64,000 bases of DNA from Carya illinoinensis (lineage: Eukaryota > Streptophyta > Magnoliopsida > Fagales > Juglandaceae). This document shows positions 1 through 11,912 of the stretch, one piece after another. The stretch spans positions 53,352,653 through 53,416,652 of the forward strand of contig NC_056752.1 of the NCBI RefSeq assembly GCF_018687715.1, read 5' to 3'. A program made the position numbers and the translations under genes. How positions within the stretch are numbered: position 1 is the stretch's first letter; every line of letters starts with the position of its first letter. Below the pieces are notes generated by a model. The model saw only the letters and a program-made list of their open reading frames with translations. It made no database searches and was not told the DNA's origin.

Positions 1-55
1 AACACAGAAATCTAAAAGACGGAAAGAAAGCTTCGGAAACGAAAACTAGGTAATC

Positions 56-56
<1 letters not shown>

Positions 57-90
<34 letters not shown>
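57..90. repeat. (AG)17 microsatellite in AGL6-like intron 1
   Basis: This is an uninterrupted AG dinucleotide run of 34 bases inside the first intron of the MADS-box gene. On the gene's own strand it reads as CT. Confidence 0.95.
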
Positions 91-93
<3 letters not shown>

Positions 94-304
94 AGGAGAG
101 AATTACCGAGGACAAAAAATTTTAAGAAGAGTTTTAAATCTAGATTACAAAACTTAGGTGAATGCATCGGAATTTAGACCACTAAACGTCGATCTAAGCC
201 CAAAAAACAGAAAAGAAAAAACAACAGCTAAATACATAAAAGATTGAGAAAAATGCAAAGAAAGAGCTCGGTAGTGTTCGAGAGAATGGGATATTGGGGT
301 TTAC

Positions 305-486
305 CCCGCGCTTCCGAACTCATAAAGCTTGCCACGACTAGAGAAAATGATGACAGCAACCTCAGCATCACAAAGAACAGAAAGCTCATAAGCTTTCTTG
401 AGCAAACCATTTCTCCTCTTTGAGAAAGTAACTTGGCGGTTGATCTTGTTCTCAATCCTCTTCAGCTCGACTTTCCCCCTCCCCAT
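305..486 (-). CDS. AGL6: AGL6-like MADS-box transcription factor, exon 1 (partial gene)
   Basis: This exon encodes a MADS DNA-binding and dimerisation domain of about 60 residues. It starts [20 protein letters not shown] and contains the motif [21 protein letters not shown]. The exon ends with residues YEFGSAG followed by a GT donor (304-303), the usual end of exon 1 in type II (MIKC) MADS genes. Family knowledge: Phe-Gly-Ser after the YE is typical of AGL6, while SEP proteins usually have FCSS; the rest is shared with SEP1-4. AGL6 proteins act in the nucleus in floral meristem and organ identity and bind CArG boxes as multimers. The I, K and C domains would lie beyond the left edge. Intron 1 starts here and carries an (AG)n run. 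A SEP-type gene is the alternative; the MADS-box call itself is near certain. Confidence 0.9.
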
Positions 487-1550
487 CCTCTCTTTCTCTT
501 TCTGGACAATATTAGAACCTACAAATAGTATAACCTATGTGCAAGTGTAAGTCTCGGGTGTTCAGTCTCTCTCTCTCTCTCTCTGAAACAGGGTTGGAAT
601 TATATCATGCAGTGGTATGAGGTTGTACAAAAATGGATCGAGGTGTGGAATATAAATATTACATGGAGTAGGTATGGGCGACAAGGGTTTTCCTGAGAGA
701 AGTGGGAGTTTGCGGGGGCTATGTTAGAACTTAGAAATGAATATCGATAGGAGGACTGGGACTCTAAATATCTTTTACAACAAAATGGAAACCCAGTAAT
801 TCTTCCTTCTCATTCTCTTTTCCATTTTAATTGTAGCAAATGCTGCATTCATCTCTCCCTCTCTCTCTCTCTTTCTGATCTCTCACTGTGAGTTCAGAGT
901 TGCCTTCGATCGGTTCTAAGGTAATAAATATTCATCCCACGCGCCTTGCTTTCAAGCGTTAACTTCACGATCCGAGTGTATCATGTGCAGCCACTAATTG
1001 GTAATTTACACCCAATCTTTGATCATATTAAGTAATTTTTATAGAATTCATGAACATTCAGTTGCAGTTAAGAACAATTTAAATCAAGTAGTACTATTAC
1101 TACTTCTCCATCTTTTTAAAGTAAATTAAGGATATATATAAATATATATATTAATTAATATGGTTACAATTAAAGATATCACGCGTACAGGATTTGAGCC
1201 TTTGAAGTTCCCATTCTAAGACTCGTACATGATAACAAATTATAGCTAGCTAGGCCGGTTACAGATAGTGATGTACGTATATATATATATATATATATTT
1301 AATTGTATTAATATGGTTGGAAGCGAATTGAAAGAAACTTCTCAAAAAATAATGTTTGATGTTATGAACTTTCATGTACATTAATATTATTAATTCCTTT
1401 ACTCCTTGGGGGGCAATACTCATAAATTTGTAGAAACGAGTATCATTAATTAGTGACCAATTAAGGCATGCATGTAGTACGTACTAGCCATATAATTTAT
1501 TCAAAACTACCCAAAATTTAGCATTTTGTATCATTCTATTGTCTTGATGA

Positions 1551-1582
<32 letters not shown>

Positions 1583-4500
1583 GCATGCAATGCCGAATTT
1601 TTTCGAGTCAGCTTAGCTAGGCCATAGTAATTAATATATAATTAACATATATATAACGTCCAGGCCAGACGTACGTACACAAGTGAAATTCATATTTTCA
1701 ATATTGCAGATCGATATATCGAGAAGATCATGCAATTCAAATAACTTTTCCACTGAAATGACAACACGTACCTAATTTCCATGAATCAATTATAAATTAG
1801 AAAACCGACACTTTTTCGGTTTTTTATTTTTATTATTATATTTTTTTTTAAATTTTTTTTTTTTTTTTATTCATCTACGTACATGCATGGTGCATTAGAG
1901 GAACTAAGGGCATGCATGCAATGGGCGGAAGTGATCTGGACTTGTATTATATGTAATTTCTCGACACAGTCAAATTAAGAAGAATTCAATTACAGCGATC
2001 ATGTGGAATTAAGTCTCCTAATTATTAATTATTAAGTGACCAAAACCGGCCACGACAAATAAATACACTTTGGATGAATTTATTAATGTTGGGGGCAGGG
2101 CCGGGTGGCCTTAAATTGTTATATGTGATCACTAGAGAACGGATTAATAAACTTTTTGATTGGACTGTTGATAAAATTGGCTAATACTTAAAATGATAAA
2201 TTATTAATGTTACTATGATCTACAAGACATGTTGAGAGAAATTGAAATTCATTTTGATGGAATATAAAAAGTAATTTTCAATTTTTTTTTTCCACTTAGG
2301 AGCTAATTAAATTTTCATGGTATTATTCGGAAATCGTGTATAACTGATCTAAAGGTCAGGGAAATTTCCAAAGAAGCGTACTGTCAATATTAATCTGATC
2401 AAAAGAAATTCGAAAATTCGTATGTTTCTTTGGATATATATCGTTTTCGTGACCAGCTGCATTCCATAAAAGGACCCAAAACAATTTGGTCAATATCGTG
2501 GTTAAACTGCAATCCTCTCGCGTGTGAGTTTAAATTTTGTGGATCAAATCAATTCACGAATTTTCAAGGAATCAAATCAATCAACGCAATTGTTGAAATA
2601 TATACAATACGTACGTTATACGAATCCCATGATCGGTAGTTATATATATATATGAAAGGTGACATCCGAAATTATTAATGTATGTAATATTATATATACA
2701 TGATACCAATATTTCGCCTAAGTAATGTAATTATATATATATGCGATGCAAATATCATATAACTTAATTAAAGCTGCTCATATATATATACGTACACATG
2801 ATGCAGATTACGTACGTTAATTTGCACCAAGTAACGTGAGATATTTGGATCGTATCATGTTACTTACATACAATCTGCAATCATCACTAACTTGATATAT
2901 GATGAATATTTAATGACGACTTAGCATTATGCCCATATATAATATCATGAATTCTGTTACATATAGTCACTTTTGCATACGTCTTGTGCATTCTACTGAT
3001 CTGATTAGTCAAAACAGTTCTTTAAAAAAAATAACGCAACTAATCATATTAGTGAAGTGCGTAAATAAGTTCATAAAAGTGATTGCATATAAAGGTTTTG
3101 TAATATCATTTTAATGCAACCTTTAGATTGTCCCGACCAGCTATATTAGACGCACGTACAACTCATTGATCACCATCTTTAATTAAAACCAGATACTTGC
3201 AAAGGAAGGTCGATGTATAAAAGCTTAGATACACATAATTAAATTTATAATTAAGTCGTATATATGAGCTGGAAGTTGAAATGGGTTATAAGGTGGTTTG
3301 TTGAAATTCAGAGCAATTAATATAACGAGCGGTACAGTAATTCTTCAAATCTTCAAGACTATAAGAGTGAAGGCCGTCGAGGAGAGATCATTCATGTCTT
3401 GCCGACGGAATTATTGCAAATTGGAGAAACAAATTAAATCCCCAAAAAGAGTTTTCATGAGAAAAACTCCATCATGCATGTGGGGGCAATATTCCAGCAC
3501 CTTTCAAATGTCATATCATTAACATGTCCTTTCGGACAAAACAAGGTTACTAACTCATACGTGGCAATGCATGGTTACAATGCATGTCATGATCTATGCA
3601 TGCATGTCCAAGTTGTTTTTTTTTTGGGTGGTACTCATGTTATTTTATTTATCTATCTGCCCCAGTTTTTCAATAATGTCATTGCCCATGCCCATATTTT
3701 GCCTTATGTAGCTTATTGTCTATTGACACAGCCTGGATCTGCAGGTTGCTTGTCCGAGTGTCGTCTTCATTGCCCCTTATTTGGAATACGGTTTGAATGA
3801 TTCTCACCCACTCAGCTCATTGTTCAAACTCTGACTTGCTTATTATTTATATATAAAAAATGTAAAATTACGAGCCATGCAGATCATATATTTAATATCA
3901 ATTTCGGCCGTGACCCCAATGCCAAAGTACTGTTCTAAGTTTAAGCGGCCAGTACTTGGACTAGTAATTGTGCATATTCATGAGATAGTTAATATTGCAT
4001 GATTTTCAGGAGCCTATGTTCGATCCTAATGCTCGATCGTACCATTATATTCATGTAATGTACACGATACTTTGTAACATTAACCCTTTGCCACCCTTGA
4101 CAACCCATAGAACAAAACATGCAGCCATCCCATATCAAGGAGAATTTACTACAAAGAGCTGGAAATATGAAAAGAGGTGGAAAAGAGAAAAAAAAAAAAA
4201 TAAATAAAGAAAATGAGAGTAATCCTACAGGCTGTAGCAAGAAAGCTGTTTTCCAAAGTGGTGTCCATCAGCATTGAAGAGTGACAAGTGACAACCCATC
4301 TCTGGGGTCTAATCTAAGAGGCTGGTGGGGATGGTTAGGGCATTCCATTGTAGGAAAGCTTTGATAACAGTGTCATAGTTTTTCAATGCAAACTTTCCAT
4401 ATTTTGCATAGCCTTCACTGTCAGTAGAGCTTTCAAGCACCACCATTAACCATTCTGACCGGGTGCTTAATTGTTTCCGTGTAAAGAAGAGGAAACAAAA

Positions 4501-6521
4501 GATCAATGCCTAGTCAGTCGGACGGGTGGGTGTAATGTAATCATAGAATTATATGTTTTTTTTTTTGGGTCATTTTGAATATATAATAATAAATTAATTT
4601 GATCATGATCTGATCTAGTTTTCCTTAATTATAGCTTAATTACACTAAGGTGGTCGTACGTAGATTTAGGTGAGGATAATGGCAATGTAATATGCATGCA
4701 TGGCAGCTTCTCACTCCTTAAAAGAAGATGCTTTCAATGGCACTGCAGCTCTTGTCGGGGATGAACATTCACATCATCATACATGGGCGCGTTAAAAGAT
4801 TTTGTGGATTCTCTTGTAACAACCGCAGATTCGTGAGTTTGTGTCTTTCACGATCGGTATCTACACCTAGCTAATTAACTGGCCAGGATGATTAATTTTT
4901 GGGATAATTATATTTTTCCCAATTCACCTCAATAGAAATATATATAAATATCCATAGACAGACCCTACGAATAAGTCTTATATCACATATTTACACTAAA
5001 CTAATATGTGATTTATTATTTTTTACGTTTTATTAAAATACATATATATATTTAAGCATTATTTTTTTATAAATATATTTAAGTAATAAAATAGAATGAT
5101 AAAAATGACAAATCACATATTAATTAGATAAATCAGGTAATTCGTGGAAATGAGATCATATTATTAGTCTTTTCACTTTTGTTTTATTTTAGCAAACCAT
5201 GTATTCTAAATGGAAAATTATTCTTGTCATCCTCACACTTTACACACCGTATTTATTTTAATTTTTTTTTCATTTTTTTATAATAAATATATAGTGTGTA
5301 GATGATAAATAGAATAATTCAATTAGTTTAATAAGAATAAAATGAAATAAAAAATAAAAAAATAAAAAATAATATTTTAATATATAAAGTGTCTGATATG
5401 AGATGATGTGTAGCATTCCTCATTCTAAACATGCATTTATAAACCTAAATCTGAATGGCATCTTCGTTTACCAAATTCGACAAATATATAAGTGTGAAGA
5501 CAAACAAAACAATGGATATATTTTCATTTGAGAAGTGTTAAAGTACGCAAACTATCATGATTAGATTTCATACGTTAAATCTTATTTACAATAAAAAATA
5601 TATTAATTCATAAATTTATTTATGTAAAATTTCGTTGGGAAACAGATACTTTTCCAATTAAAACCATTAAGAGTAATATTGATGAAACATACATGTGTGG
5701 GTCTCTCATTTGGTCCATATTAAGAGTTAATTTGGAAACACAATTATTCTCATCAGCTATTCTTAAATATATTTTTTTTTTCAAATATCATTTAAATACA
5801 TAATACTTTTTAATTTTTAATTTTTAAATTTTTCATATAATCATTACAACATTTTCAAACTCTCAAACAAGATATAAAAAGAAATACAATTTTTTCAAAT
5901 TTTTTTAAAAAAATAATATTAAAAAATTATATTAAATCAATTTTTTAACTTTATAATATTTTTATTCAATTTTTTATTTCTCATTTTTCAAAACTCAATA
6001 AAAAATCTGAACTCAAATTATTTCATAACTATTTATAAACTATTTCATTACTATTCACAGATGAAAAATTCTAAATATAAGCCTATACATCACACTTTAT
6101 TTATTTATTTATTTTACTAAATATTTGGTATATAGGTAATGAGTAGAAGAATAAATCTAATTTTTTTTTTTTAAATATAGTATATAATATATGGACTCAT
6201 GTATAACAAAGTTCTTCCCAGATATTATGAGATATTATAAGTACTCAAACGACCTTAAGTAATAAGTTTAACTGTTGTGGAGGGTATGGTTGCATGGGCT
6301 AGTGGGCCTGGTTGTGTGCTCGGGGTCGTCTGTTATGCCTTTTTTAATCTTTGGGGCGGGCTCAAATAACTATAGTTTCGGCCCATGAATACCAACAAAA
6401 CCACCTCGGCCTTGCTAAGATGCAGAGAACAGAGAAACAGGGCCCAGGGGTTTCTTCAATCTTTGAGGAAGGGGGAAGAGTCGACTGGAGCAAGCAGCAG
6501 CTGTGTGGGTGTGCGAGAGAG
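487..6521. other. Intergenic region between AGL6-like and SAP18 genes
   Basis: I see no convincing gene here. The part next to 486 is the upstream region of the divergent AGL6-like gene and has short CT tracts (567-585, 858-872). The middle is AT-rich with many (TA)n runs, for example 1279-1298 and 1552-1574, and ATGCATGC palindromes. Around 5215-6070 the AT-rich sequence looks like decayed MITEs (weak inverted CACACTTTACACACC / GTGTGTAGATGAT arms near 5240 and 5295), but no clean element could be bounded. Short open frames here show no family resemblance. Confidence 0.6.
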
Positions 6522-6643
6522 ATGGCACTCGCAGGAGCAGCAGAAGCGCAAAGGAGACAAGGAGGGAGACCCCTGGGTCCACCTCCAAGAGGCCATCCCG
6601 CTTTTCTTCGCCCTCGTTTCGAGCCCGTCGATCGCGAAAAGGT

Positions 6644-6677
<34 letters not shown>

Positions 6678-9600
6678 GTAGCTTTTTTAGGACTGCCGAT
6701 TTTGAATTCTTAGTTTTGGTATTTCTTTACTATCTTGTGCTATGTTTAATCGCCCTAAAGTTTTATTGTCTCAAAATTCTGTTTCTTGATATCGTTCTTG
6801 AATTGCTTGCAGACTTGCCCGTTGTTGCTTCGAGTTTTCACCAAGGTACGTCTGTTATCAAAGCTCCATAATACCTTTTCTTCCTATTCCAAGAGTACGA
6901 AATCATTTTTTTTCTTGATTGTGCGAAACTTTTAAATAATGAAGTTTGTATTCTTAGCCTTCAAAGTCAACATAATTCAAATTCTGCATGCCACTTGAAT
7001 CAGCTTAATTGAGTCTCAACTAAACATCTGGGAACTTATTATTATTATTTTTTCTTGTAAGTAATCATCATTATCAAGATGTAATCGTTAAATAAATCTG
7101 TATTGGATTGAAAATAACAGGCGGTAGTAAATAACTGTTTTTGAATTGTGAAGTTTCTAAGTTTAAGACCTGTGATTCACCACCTGATACAGAACAAAAA
7201 TTTAACCCTTTGTTTATGAATTGTGAAGTTTCTAAGTTCAAGACCATGATGCCCGTTGAAGAGCTAGTCTCTACTGTTGTCTTAGACTTTGAAACTTGAT
7301 GTTCTATGTGGAAATCGTAGTTACAACTTGTTGAATTCTTTGTAGATTGGGGGTCATCATAATGATGAAGAATTTGCTGTGAGAGGCAAGGTGCCCAAGG
7401 ATGAGGTTCAAATTTATACCTGGAAGGATGCTACTCTTCGTGAGTTAACCGATCTGGTATGCCATCTGTGTGTGTGTGCGCGCGCACTTCATTTTTGTTT
7501 TTGGTTCAATGGTTTGGTATTTGTGTGCTCATTTACACATGCCCCATACGTTGGATATGCATGCATTTATATCTATATACTACCGAACAATGTAGTAGTT
7601 CTAATTCTTTTAGTGTTGATACCTGAGAACCTTTGGGCCTAATCTACAGTTGACAGCACTAGCTGCTACTCTGGCCCTGGTCAACTAATATGATGGCTTA
7701 TAAGAGTGTAATTTCCAATAAAAAAGGCACACAGTTTTATAATGGTCACATGGCAGCTGGAGAGGCCTCCAAGGTAATCCACAAGTGGAAGCTATCTGGA
7801 GAATGGCTCCTATATGTATGTGTTGGTGCATTTGGTGGGAGAGATGATAGAAGCTTCAAGGATCACGAGATGAAAATGGATGAGCTTAAAGTTCTCTTCT
7901 TTAAAACCTTGTTCTTATGGGTGGGGCTCATTTATTTTAATGAACTAAATGTTCATGATTTTCTGCTTTCGGTCGTAAACCCTAGTTAGGTACTTCTCAT
8001 GTATACTTCTTGTGTACTTGGGCTATGCCTTCTTTTATGAATAAAATTTCTTGATTACCTATCGAAAAATAATGCTCAAATAATTGTGCCATACTCGAAT
8101 TTGATAAATTCTTGGGTTATCAATTGGAGTCTGTGGACTTGGTAGCAGGCACAGCCAATGGACTTTTAAGGTCTGGTTTAAACTAGATGACAGGGGATGA
8201 GGTTGCAAACGGGGAAAGTGGGGTATTGTACTAAAAATTGGTTAGGCCTTTGGTAATCATTAAGAAGTGGGCATAAATGGATCATTGGGATAAACTTGTT
8301 ATGAGCTATGGATTTTGTTTTTGGCAAAAACTTACAGGTTTTTGTTAGATTGCATCTTTTACTGATTAATGAATTTGTTGTGATCTTGCTACCTATAAAA
8401 AAAAAGTAAAGAATTAAAAAAAGATTTGGTGTGATCCTAAAAGGATTGAACGACTATGTGCCATCATGCTGCCATTGGAAGGTATAAATAGTGGTAGTAT
8501 GGTTTATGTTTACTTAAAAAAAAAACATGGTTTATGTTTCGGTGCACAATGTTTGAGTTACGTTGTGCTTTTGAATGGTAACCGATATAATGAACACTAC
8601 TTAAGATGAGTGCCTTTCTTGCCATATATTGTTTGAAATTATATTTCATATTTTTTTACTTATTTGTTTGTAGAAATAATTTATTTTTCATTATTATTTT
8701 CTTTCAGTGCCATCATTTATTTTGTTTCTTCTACAGGTCAAAGAGGTAGCTCCAGCTGCAAGGAGAAAAAATGCAAAACTATCATTTGCTTTTGTATATC
8801 CTGATAAAAATGGTCGTTTTAAAGTGAAGGAGGTTACTCACTCTCTTTCATTCTCTTGTGTGTTTGTGTTAATAAAACAACCATAGTTCTGTCTCTGTCT
8901 GCTGATGTATAATCATTTTTATGAGTCAGTTTTGGAACTCTTGAATGTATGCTTGCATTAATGAATGGATAGACTAAATTGGTATTGTACATTATGAACA
9001 TATGTGGCCACGTCTATGCCTATTATATTATAAATAAAACTTCTTGATTAACTATAAAAAAAAAATGTGACCACATGTTTTCTGATGCATAATTTCCTAT
9101 CATTTCTCCCATAATCATGTCCATCATATATTTTGTTTAGTGTTTTATGATGAAAAGATTGGAACCAATTTGACAAATAATTCAAGGAATTGGAGAAATT
9201 GCTGCACGGATCACGCTTTTATTTCCAATATGGTGTACGCAACCTTGTTATATTTAACATTGCACTGACATATAATTATACCTGTGGTTGATGTGACAGC
9301 CAAAATGGTTATGATATGTTATCATGGATCTGAAATGTTACCTATTAAAACAGCTCTAATATGTTAATTAGTCGTGTTTACTTATTAAAATAGCACTAAT
9401 ATGTTAATTGTTTGTGTGGATTGACGTCATAGATTTGTAATTGCGAGTATATTTTATTGGTTGACAACGTCTAGTTCCTAACTAGGTGTAATCACATGTA
9501 TACTTCCTGTGTACTTGGGCTATACCTATTCAAATATCAATAAAATATCTTCTTACTTATATATATAACAAAAATGTTTTATTGGTTGACACCTACAAGA

Positions 9601-9830
9601 TACCTATAATGAGGTTCTGACTGTGGAATATAAAATTGATTCATGAAGGTGGGGATGGCCTATTCATTTGGAAACGGAAGACTGGATGACAGCAAGACAT
9701 TGACTGGACTTCACTTTCAGGTAAAACAATACTCTTTTGGGTCCATGGATAGTTGTTATATTTCCAAGTTGTTACCAACTTATGTTGATCAATGCAGATT
9801 GGAGATTACTTGGATGTGGCTATTCTGTAG
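6522..9830 (+). CDS. SAP18: Histone deacetylase complex subunit SAP18
   Basis: The reconstructed protein has 154 residues, close to plant SAP18 (about 150). Exons: 6522-6641, 6813-6845, 7346-7456, 8737-8832, 9649-9720, 9798-9830; all junctions keep frame with GT-AG signals and all introns are phase 0. The N-terminus is Gln/Arg/Pro-rich and leads into PVDREK and TCPLLLRVFTK. The core reads KDEVQIYTWKDATLRELTDL, then a V-K-E-V-A-P-A-A-R-R helix, then LSFAFVYPDKNGRF; the C-terminus is DDSKTL...GDYLDVAIL. Family knowledge: SAP18 has a ubiquitin-like fold, is part of the Sin3-HDAC complex and of the ASAP splicing and exon-junction complex, and in Arabidopsis binds AGL15, ERF repressors and histone deacetylase HDA19. 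The ATG at 6522 fits plant homologues. Introns 3 and 4 carry several LINE tails. The intron 1 donor is immediately followed by a (CT)15 run. Confidence 0.95.
6645..6674. repeat. (CT)15 microsatellite at SAP18 intron 1 donor
   Basis: A 30-base CT run starts three bases inside intron 1, right after donor AAG|GTG. On the transcript it is a long CU tract next to the 5' splice site. Confidence 0.95.
7786..8070 (+). mobile_element. 5'-truncated L1-type LINE, 3' end
   Basis: Inside SAP18 intron 3. The plus frame contains RDDRSFKDHEMKMDELK and LFFKTLFLW, which resemble the C-terminal end of plant L1 ORF2 (after reverse transcriptase, the zf-RVT-like tail). It is followed by the tail seen in the other copies here: GTATACTTCTTGTGTACTTG then GGCTATGCC and AATAAAATTTC. 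The left boundary is approximate and no target duplication was found. Confidence 0.65.
8373..8436 (+). mobile_element. Minimal LINE tail with 13-bp target duplication
   Basis: The insertion is 8386-8423: a short TTGCTACCTATA segment followed by A-rich sequence. It is flanked by ATTTGTTGTGATC (8373-8385) and ATTTGGTGTGATC (8424-8436), 12 of 13 bases matching. This is the signature of target-primed reverse transcription, in SAP18 intron 3. Confidence 0.65.
8499..8539 (+). mobile_element. Poly(A)-only insertion with perfect 13-bp target duplication
   Basis: ATGGTTTATGTTT occurs at 8499-8511 and again at 8527-8539. Between them lie only 15 bases, ACTT, a run of A and a final C. This looks like an almost completely aborted LINE retrotransposition event; a simple local duplication with A-slippage is the alternative. 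Confidence 0.55.
9002..9074 (+). mobile_element. 53-bp LINE tail with 10-bp target duplication
   Basis: The insertion 9012-9064 contains CTATGCCTATTAT, ATAAATAAAAC and a poly(A) end, matching the other LINE tails. It is flanked by ATGTGGCCAC (9002-9011) and ATGTGACCAC (9065-9074), 9 of 10 matching. It lies in SAP18 intron 4. Confidence 0.65.
9452..9591 (+). mobile_element. 110-bp LINE tail with perfect 15-bp target duplication
   Basis: TTTTATTGGTTGACA is found at 9452-9466 and exactly repeated at 9577-9591. The insert 9467-9576 carries CTAACTAGGTGTAATC, the GTATACTTCCTGTGTACTTG consensus, GGCTATACC and AATAAAATATC. It is a severely 5'-truncated L1 in SAP18 intron 4, upstream of exon 5. Confidence 0.85.
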
Positions 9831-10907
9831 AGAAGCTCTCCCCTTTGGATGCATTTTTCCGGGTGCTTGTAGTCAGGTTGTCTTGGGAGGTCTTTTAACA
9901 TTGTTTACGTGATTTTTTACCTGAGTTCATGTCTCCTCGTGCATAGACAAGTTAGCTAGTGTCTAATTAGCATAATGTGGACGTAGATATGTAGCAGCTG
10001 TCTAGGTTTTTTTGCTAAATAAACTTTCATATAACATCGGAACATAACAACATACATATCATGGTGGGGTTAGAGACCTCCCACTTGATGAGGTGTTTGG
10101 GTATTACTTTTACATTTATGACCCTAAACCACTTTAATTTTTCAGCCCACCTTGCAAGTTCATGTGCTTGTACGGTGTTCTCCCTTGGGATCCAGTTGAG
10201 CTCCCTGTTCTTGTCGAGCGACATCAAGCTTCTTATCTCCTATAGCTGCTGTCTAGTTGTTAGCAAGATGTGAATCTCAATTCTCGGTTTTACCGGCTCT
10301 CAGTTGAAACTTCTCGAGGATTCGGGAGAATATAGGATAGATAATGGCTAAATTATTATTTCTAGTTTTCTATCTTGTTAGCCTGAGTGCTGAATTCTTG
10401 CAGAACTTTTTATGAAATCTGCTCGTTTTCAGACAATGTTCGCAATAACTTCGCAAGGCCATACAGCCCATACCGGAATCAAGATATCGGAAGAGCATAC
10501 GTATGATATATCAGATTATAATGTTTCTTTTATTATAAAATCGTTTTAAGTACATTAAGCTATCTCCGTGTAGACGTATTATCATTTCTTGTTGGAGTGT
10601 GAAAAAAACGTTGATGCTCTGAGTCAGTGCTTAATGAATGATATAAAAATTACAACGAATGGGGGATAGGGCTCCTTAAACATTCAATTACAAAAAGAAA
10701 AATCACCAAATAAGATGAATTTAGCAGGAATACATGTAATGTTTCTACGTATATATGGATTTAATTTAGGGGACGTATAAAGAAGAGAAATGCTAAAGCT
10801 ACGCATGGCTTTTTTCCCTGGAATTCCAGTTGGGATCCTCCATGTGTGGATCCCATGTGTGAGTGTAGAGCAACGCTATAAAGAAAACAAAAAGTGACAA
10901 AAATGTC
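9831..10907. other. SAP18 3' flank and intergenic sequence
   Basis: This stretch holds the probable SAP18 3' UTR (from 9831) and AT-rich sequence up to the Copia insertion site. I see no other gene. The two overlapping short open frames near 10027-10273 resemble nothing I recognise. Confidence 0.6.
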
Positions 10908-10912
10908 GTGGT

Positions 10913-11130
10913 TGTTGTAAACCATGTTGAATTGTATGACCACATTTATCTAGTCGTCAAATGCATAGTGCTAGCATAGTGAGCTAGCATAGTCTCCCTT
11001 TGTACGCCTATATATATCGTTAAATTCTTTAAGAAAGATATAAGTTTGATATATAGATCAATAAGAATTTCCTCTCTCGCTCTCTCTCAATCTCTTGAAA
11101 TTCTCTTTTTATTTTCATTGATTTTCAACA
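10913..11130 (+). repeat. 5' LTR of the Copia element
   Basis: This 218-bp LTR starts TGTTGTAAACC and ends TTTTCAACA. It matches the copy at 16820-17037 along its whole length and is preceded by GTGGT. Confidence 0.95.
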
Positions 11131-11148
11131 CGTTATCAGCACGAATAG
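11131..11148 (+). other. Primer-binding-site-like sequence
   Basis: CGTTATCAGCACGAATAG follows the LTR end directly, the expected place for a tRNA primer site. The TTATCAGCACG core is familiar from plant Copia elements; I do not assign the tRNA. Confidence 0.6.
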
Positions 11149-11340
11149 TCTCTACTCTCTTCTTTCTCGTCTCTCTGGGTTTCTCTAATCCTCATCAAAA
11201 TTGGATATGGGTTTCTAATGAGAGATTTGAGAAGCAGCTAGTATCAAAACCCACTATAATCCTCACAAAGTCCCCATAGGAGCTTCGTTTGCTATGCGGG
11301 AGCCATGCCTCTGATTTTCCCAAACTGAGAGAAAGAGAGA

Positions 11341-11828
11341 TGGCTAATACACAGTCCTCATCATGGAACGAAGCTTCCAGAATTGCGTCGAGGAATCTCC
11401 AAACAATCGGTACAGACCACGACCACGCAGATCGAGCCCACAGCGCGACACCTGGGCCGGTAAGAAAAGCAATTATGGACACTGCCACAGCAAATCCAGC
11501 AACTGGAATCCCGAAGGTGGTGCTGAACTCCTCCACCAGCCGTAAGGCCATGCCCGTGATTGGCTTTGGCACTGCGGCAGAATCCAACGATGCCTTGATA
11601 TCGGCCGTCCTGGAGGCGATCAAGCTCAGTTATAGGCACTTTGACACGGCTTCCATGTATGGATCGGAGCAGGCTCTTGGAGAAGCTATTGCAGAAGCTC
11701 TTAAACTCGACCTTGTTGGCTCTCGGGACGAGCTTTTCATTACTTCCAAGCTGTGGCCTTCTGATGCTCATGCTGATCTTGTTGTTCTAGCTCTGCAGAA
11801 ATCAATCCGCACGAGCTCAAGCCACTAG
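11341..11828 (+). pseudogene. Captured aldo-keto reductase fragment (AKR4-like)
   Basis: This open frame of 162 codons lies inside the Copia element, where gag would be expected. Its middle matches the start of plant AKR4 reductases (chalcone reductase and methylecgonone reductase type): VVLNSSTSRKAMPVIGFGTA, then YRHFDTASMYGSEQALGEA with the cofactor-site Asp and catalytic Tyr, then RDELFITSKLWPSDAHADLV. It breaks off after LALQKSIR, where the family continues for about 200 more residues with the barrel, catalytic His and C-terminal loops. The first 45 or so residues have no AKR counterpart. The GC content is visibly higher than the surrounding element. It cannot make an active reductase. 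Confidence 0.85.
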
Positions 11829-11912
11829 CACGCTGCTTGCCATTCCGTCTTCTTCAGAAATCAAATACCCACTACCCTTTGCAAGATTGCAAGTCATTCA
11901 GATCATGAGGAT

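Noticed and set aside
4230..4390. Possible miRNA precursor: minus strand has AACAGCTTTCTTGCTAC, similar to part of miR396, and AAAGCTTTCCTACAATGG further upstream.
   Set aside because: Only about 12 bases match miR396 and the two arms do not pair well enough to make a convincing hairpin.
4309..4506. 65-residue minus-strand ORF with fairly coding-like composition.
   Set aside because: No recognisable family, no supporting exons nearby and too short to stand alone.
10760..10912. GGATCCTCCATGTGTGGATCC near the Copia insertion, similar to MULE-like ends with GGATCC.
   Set aside because: It is a short local inverted repeat without a matching partner end or target duplication.
11195..11771. Long overlapping ORFs on the minus strand opposite the AKR fragment (142 and 136 residues).
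   Set aside because: They are antisense shadows of the GC-richer AKR coding sequence; the plus frame has the clear family match.
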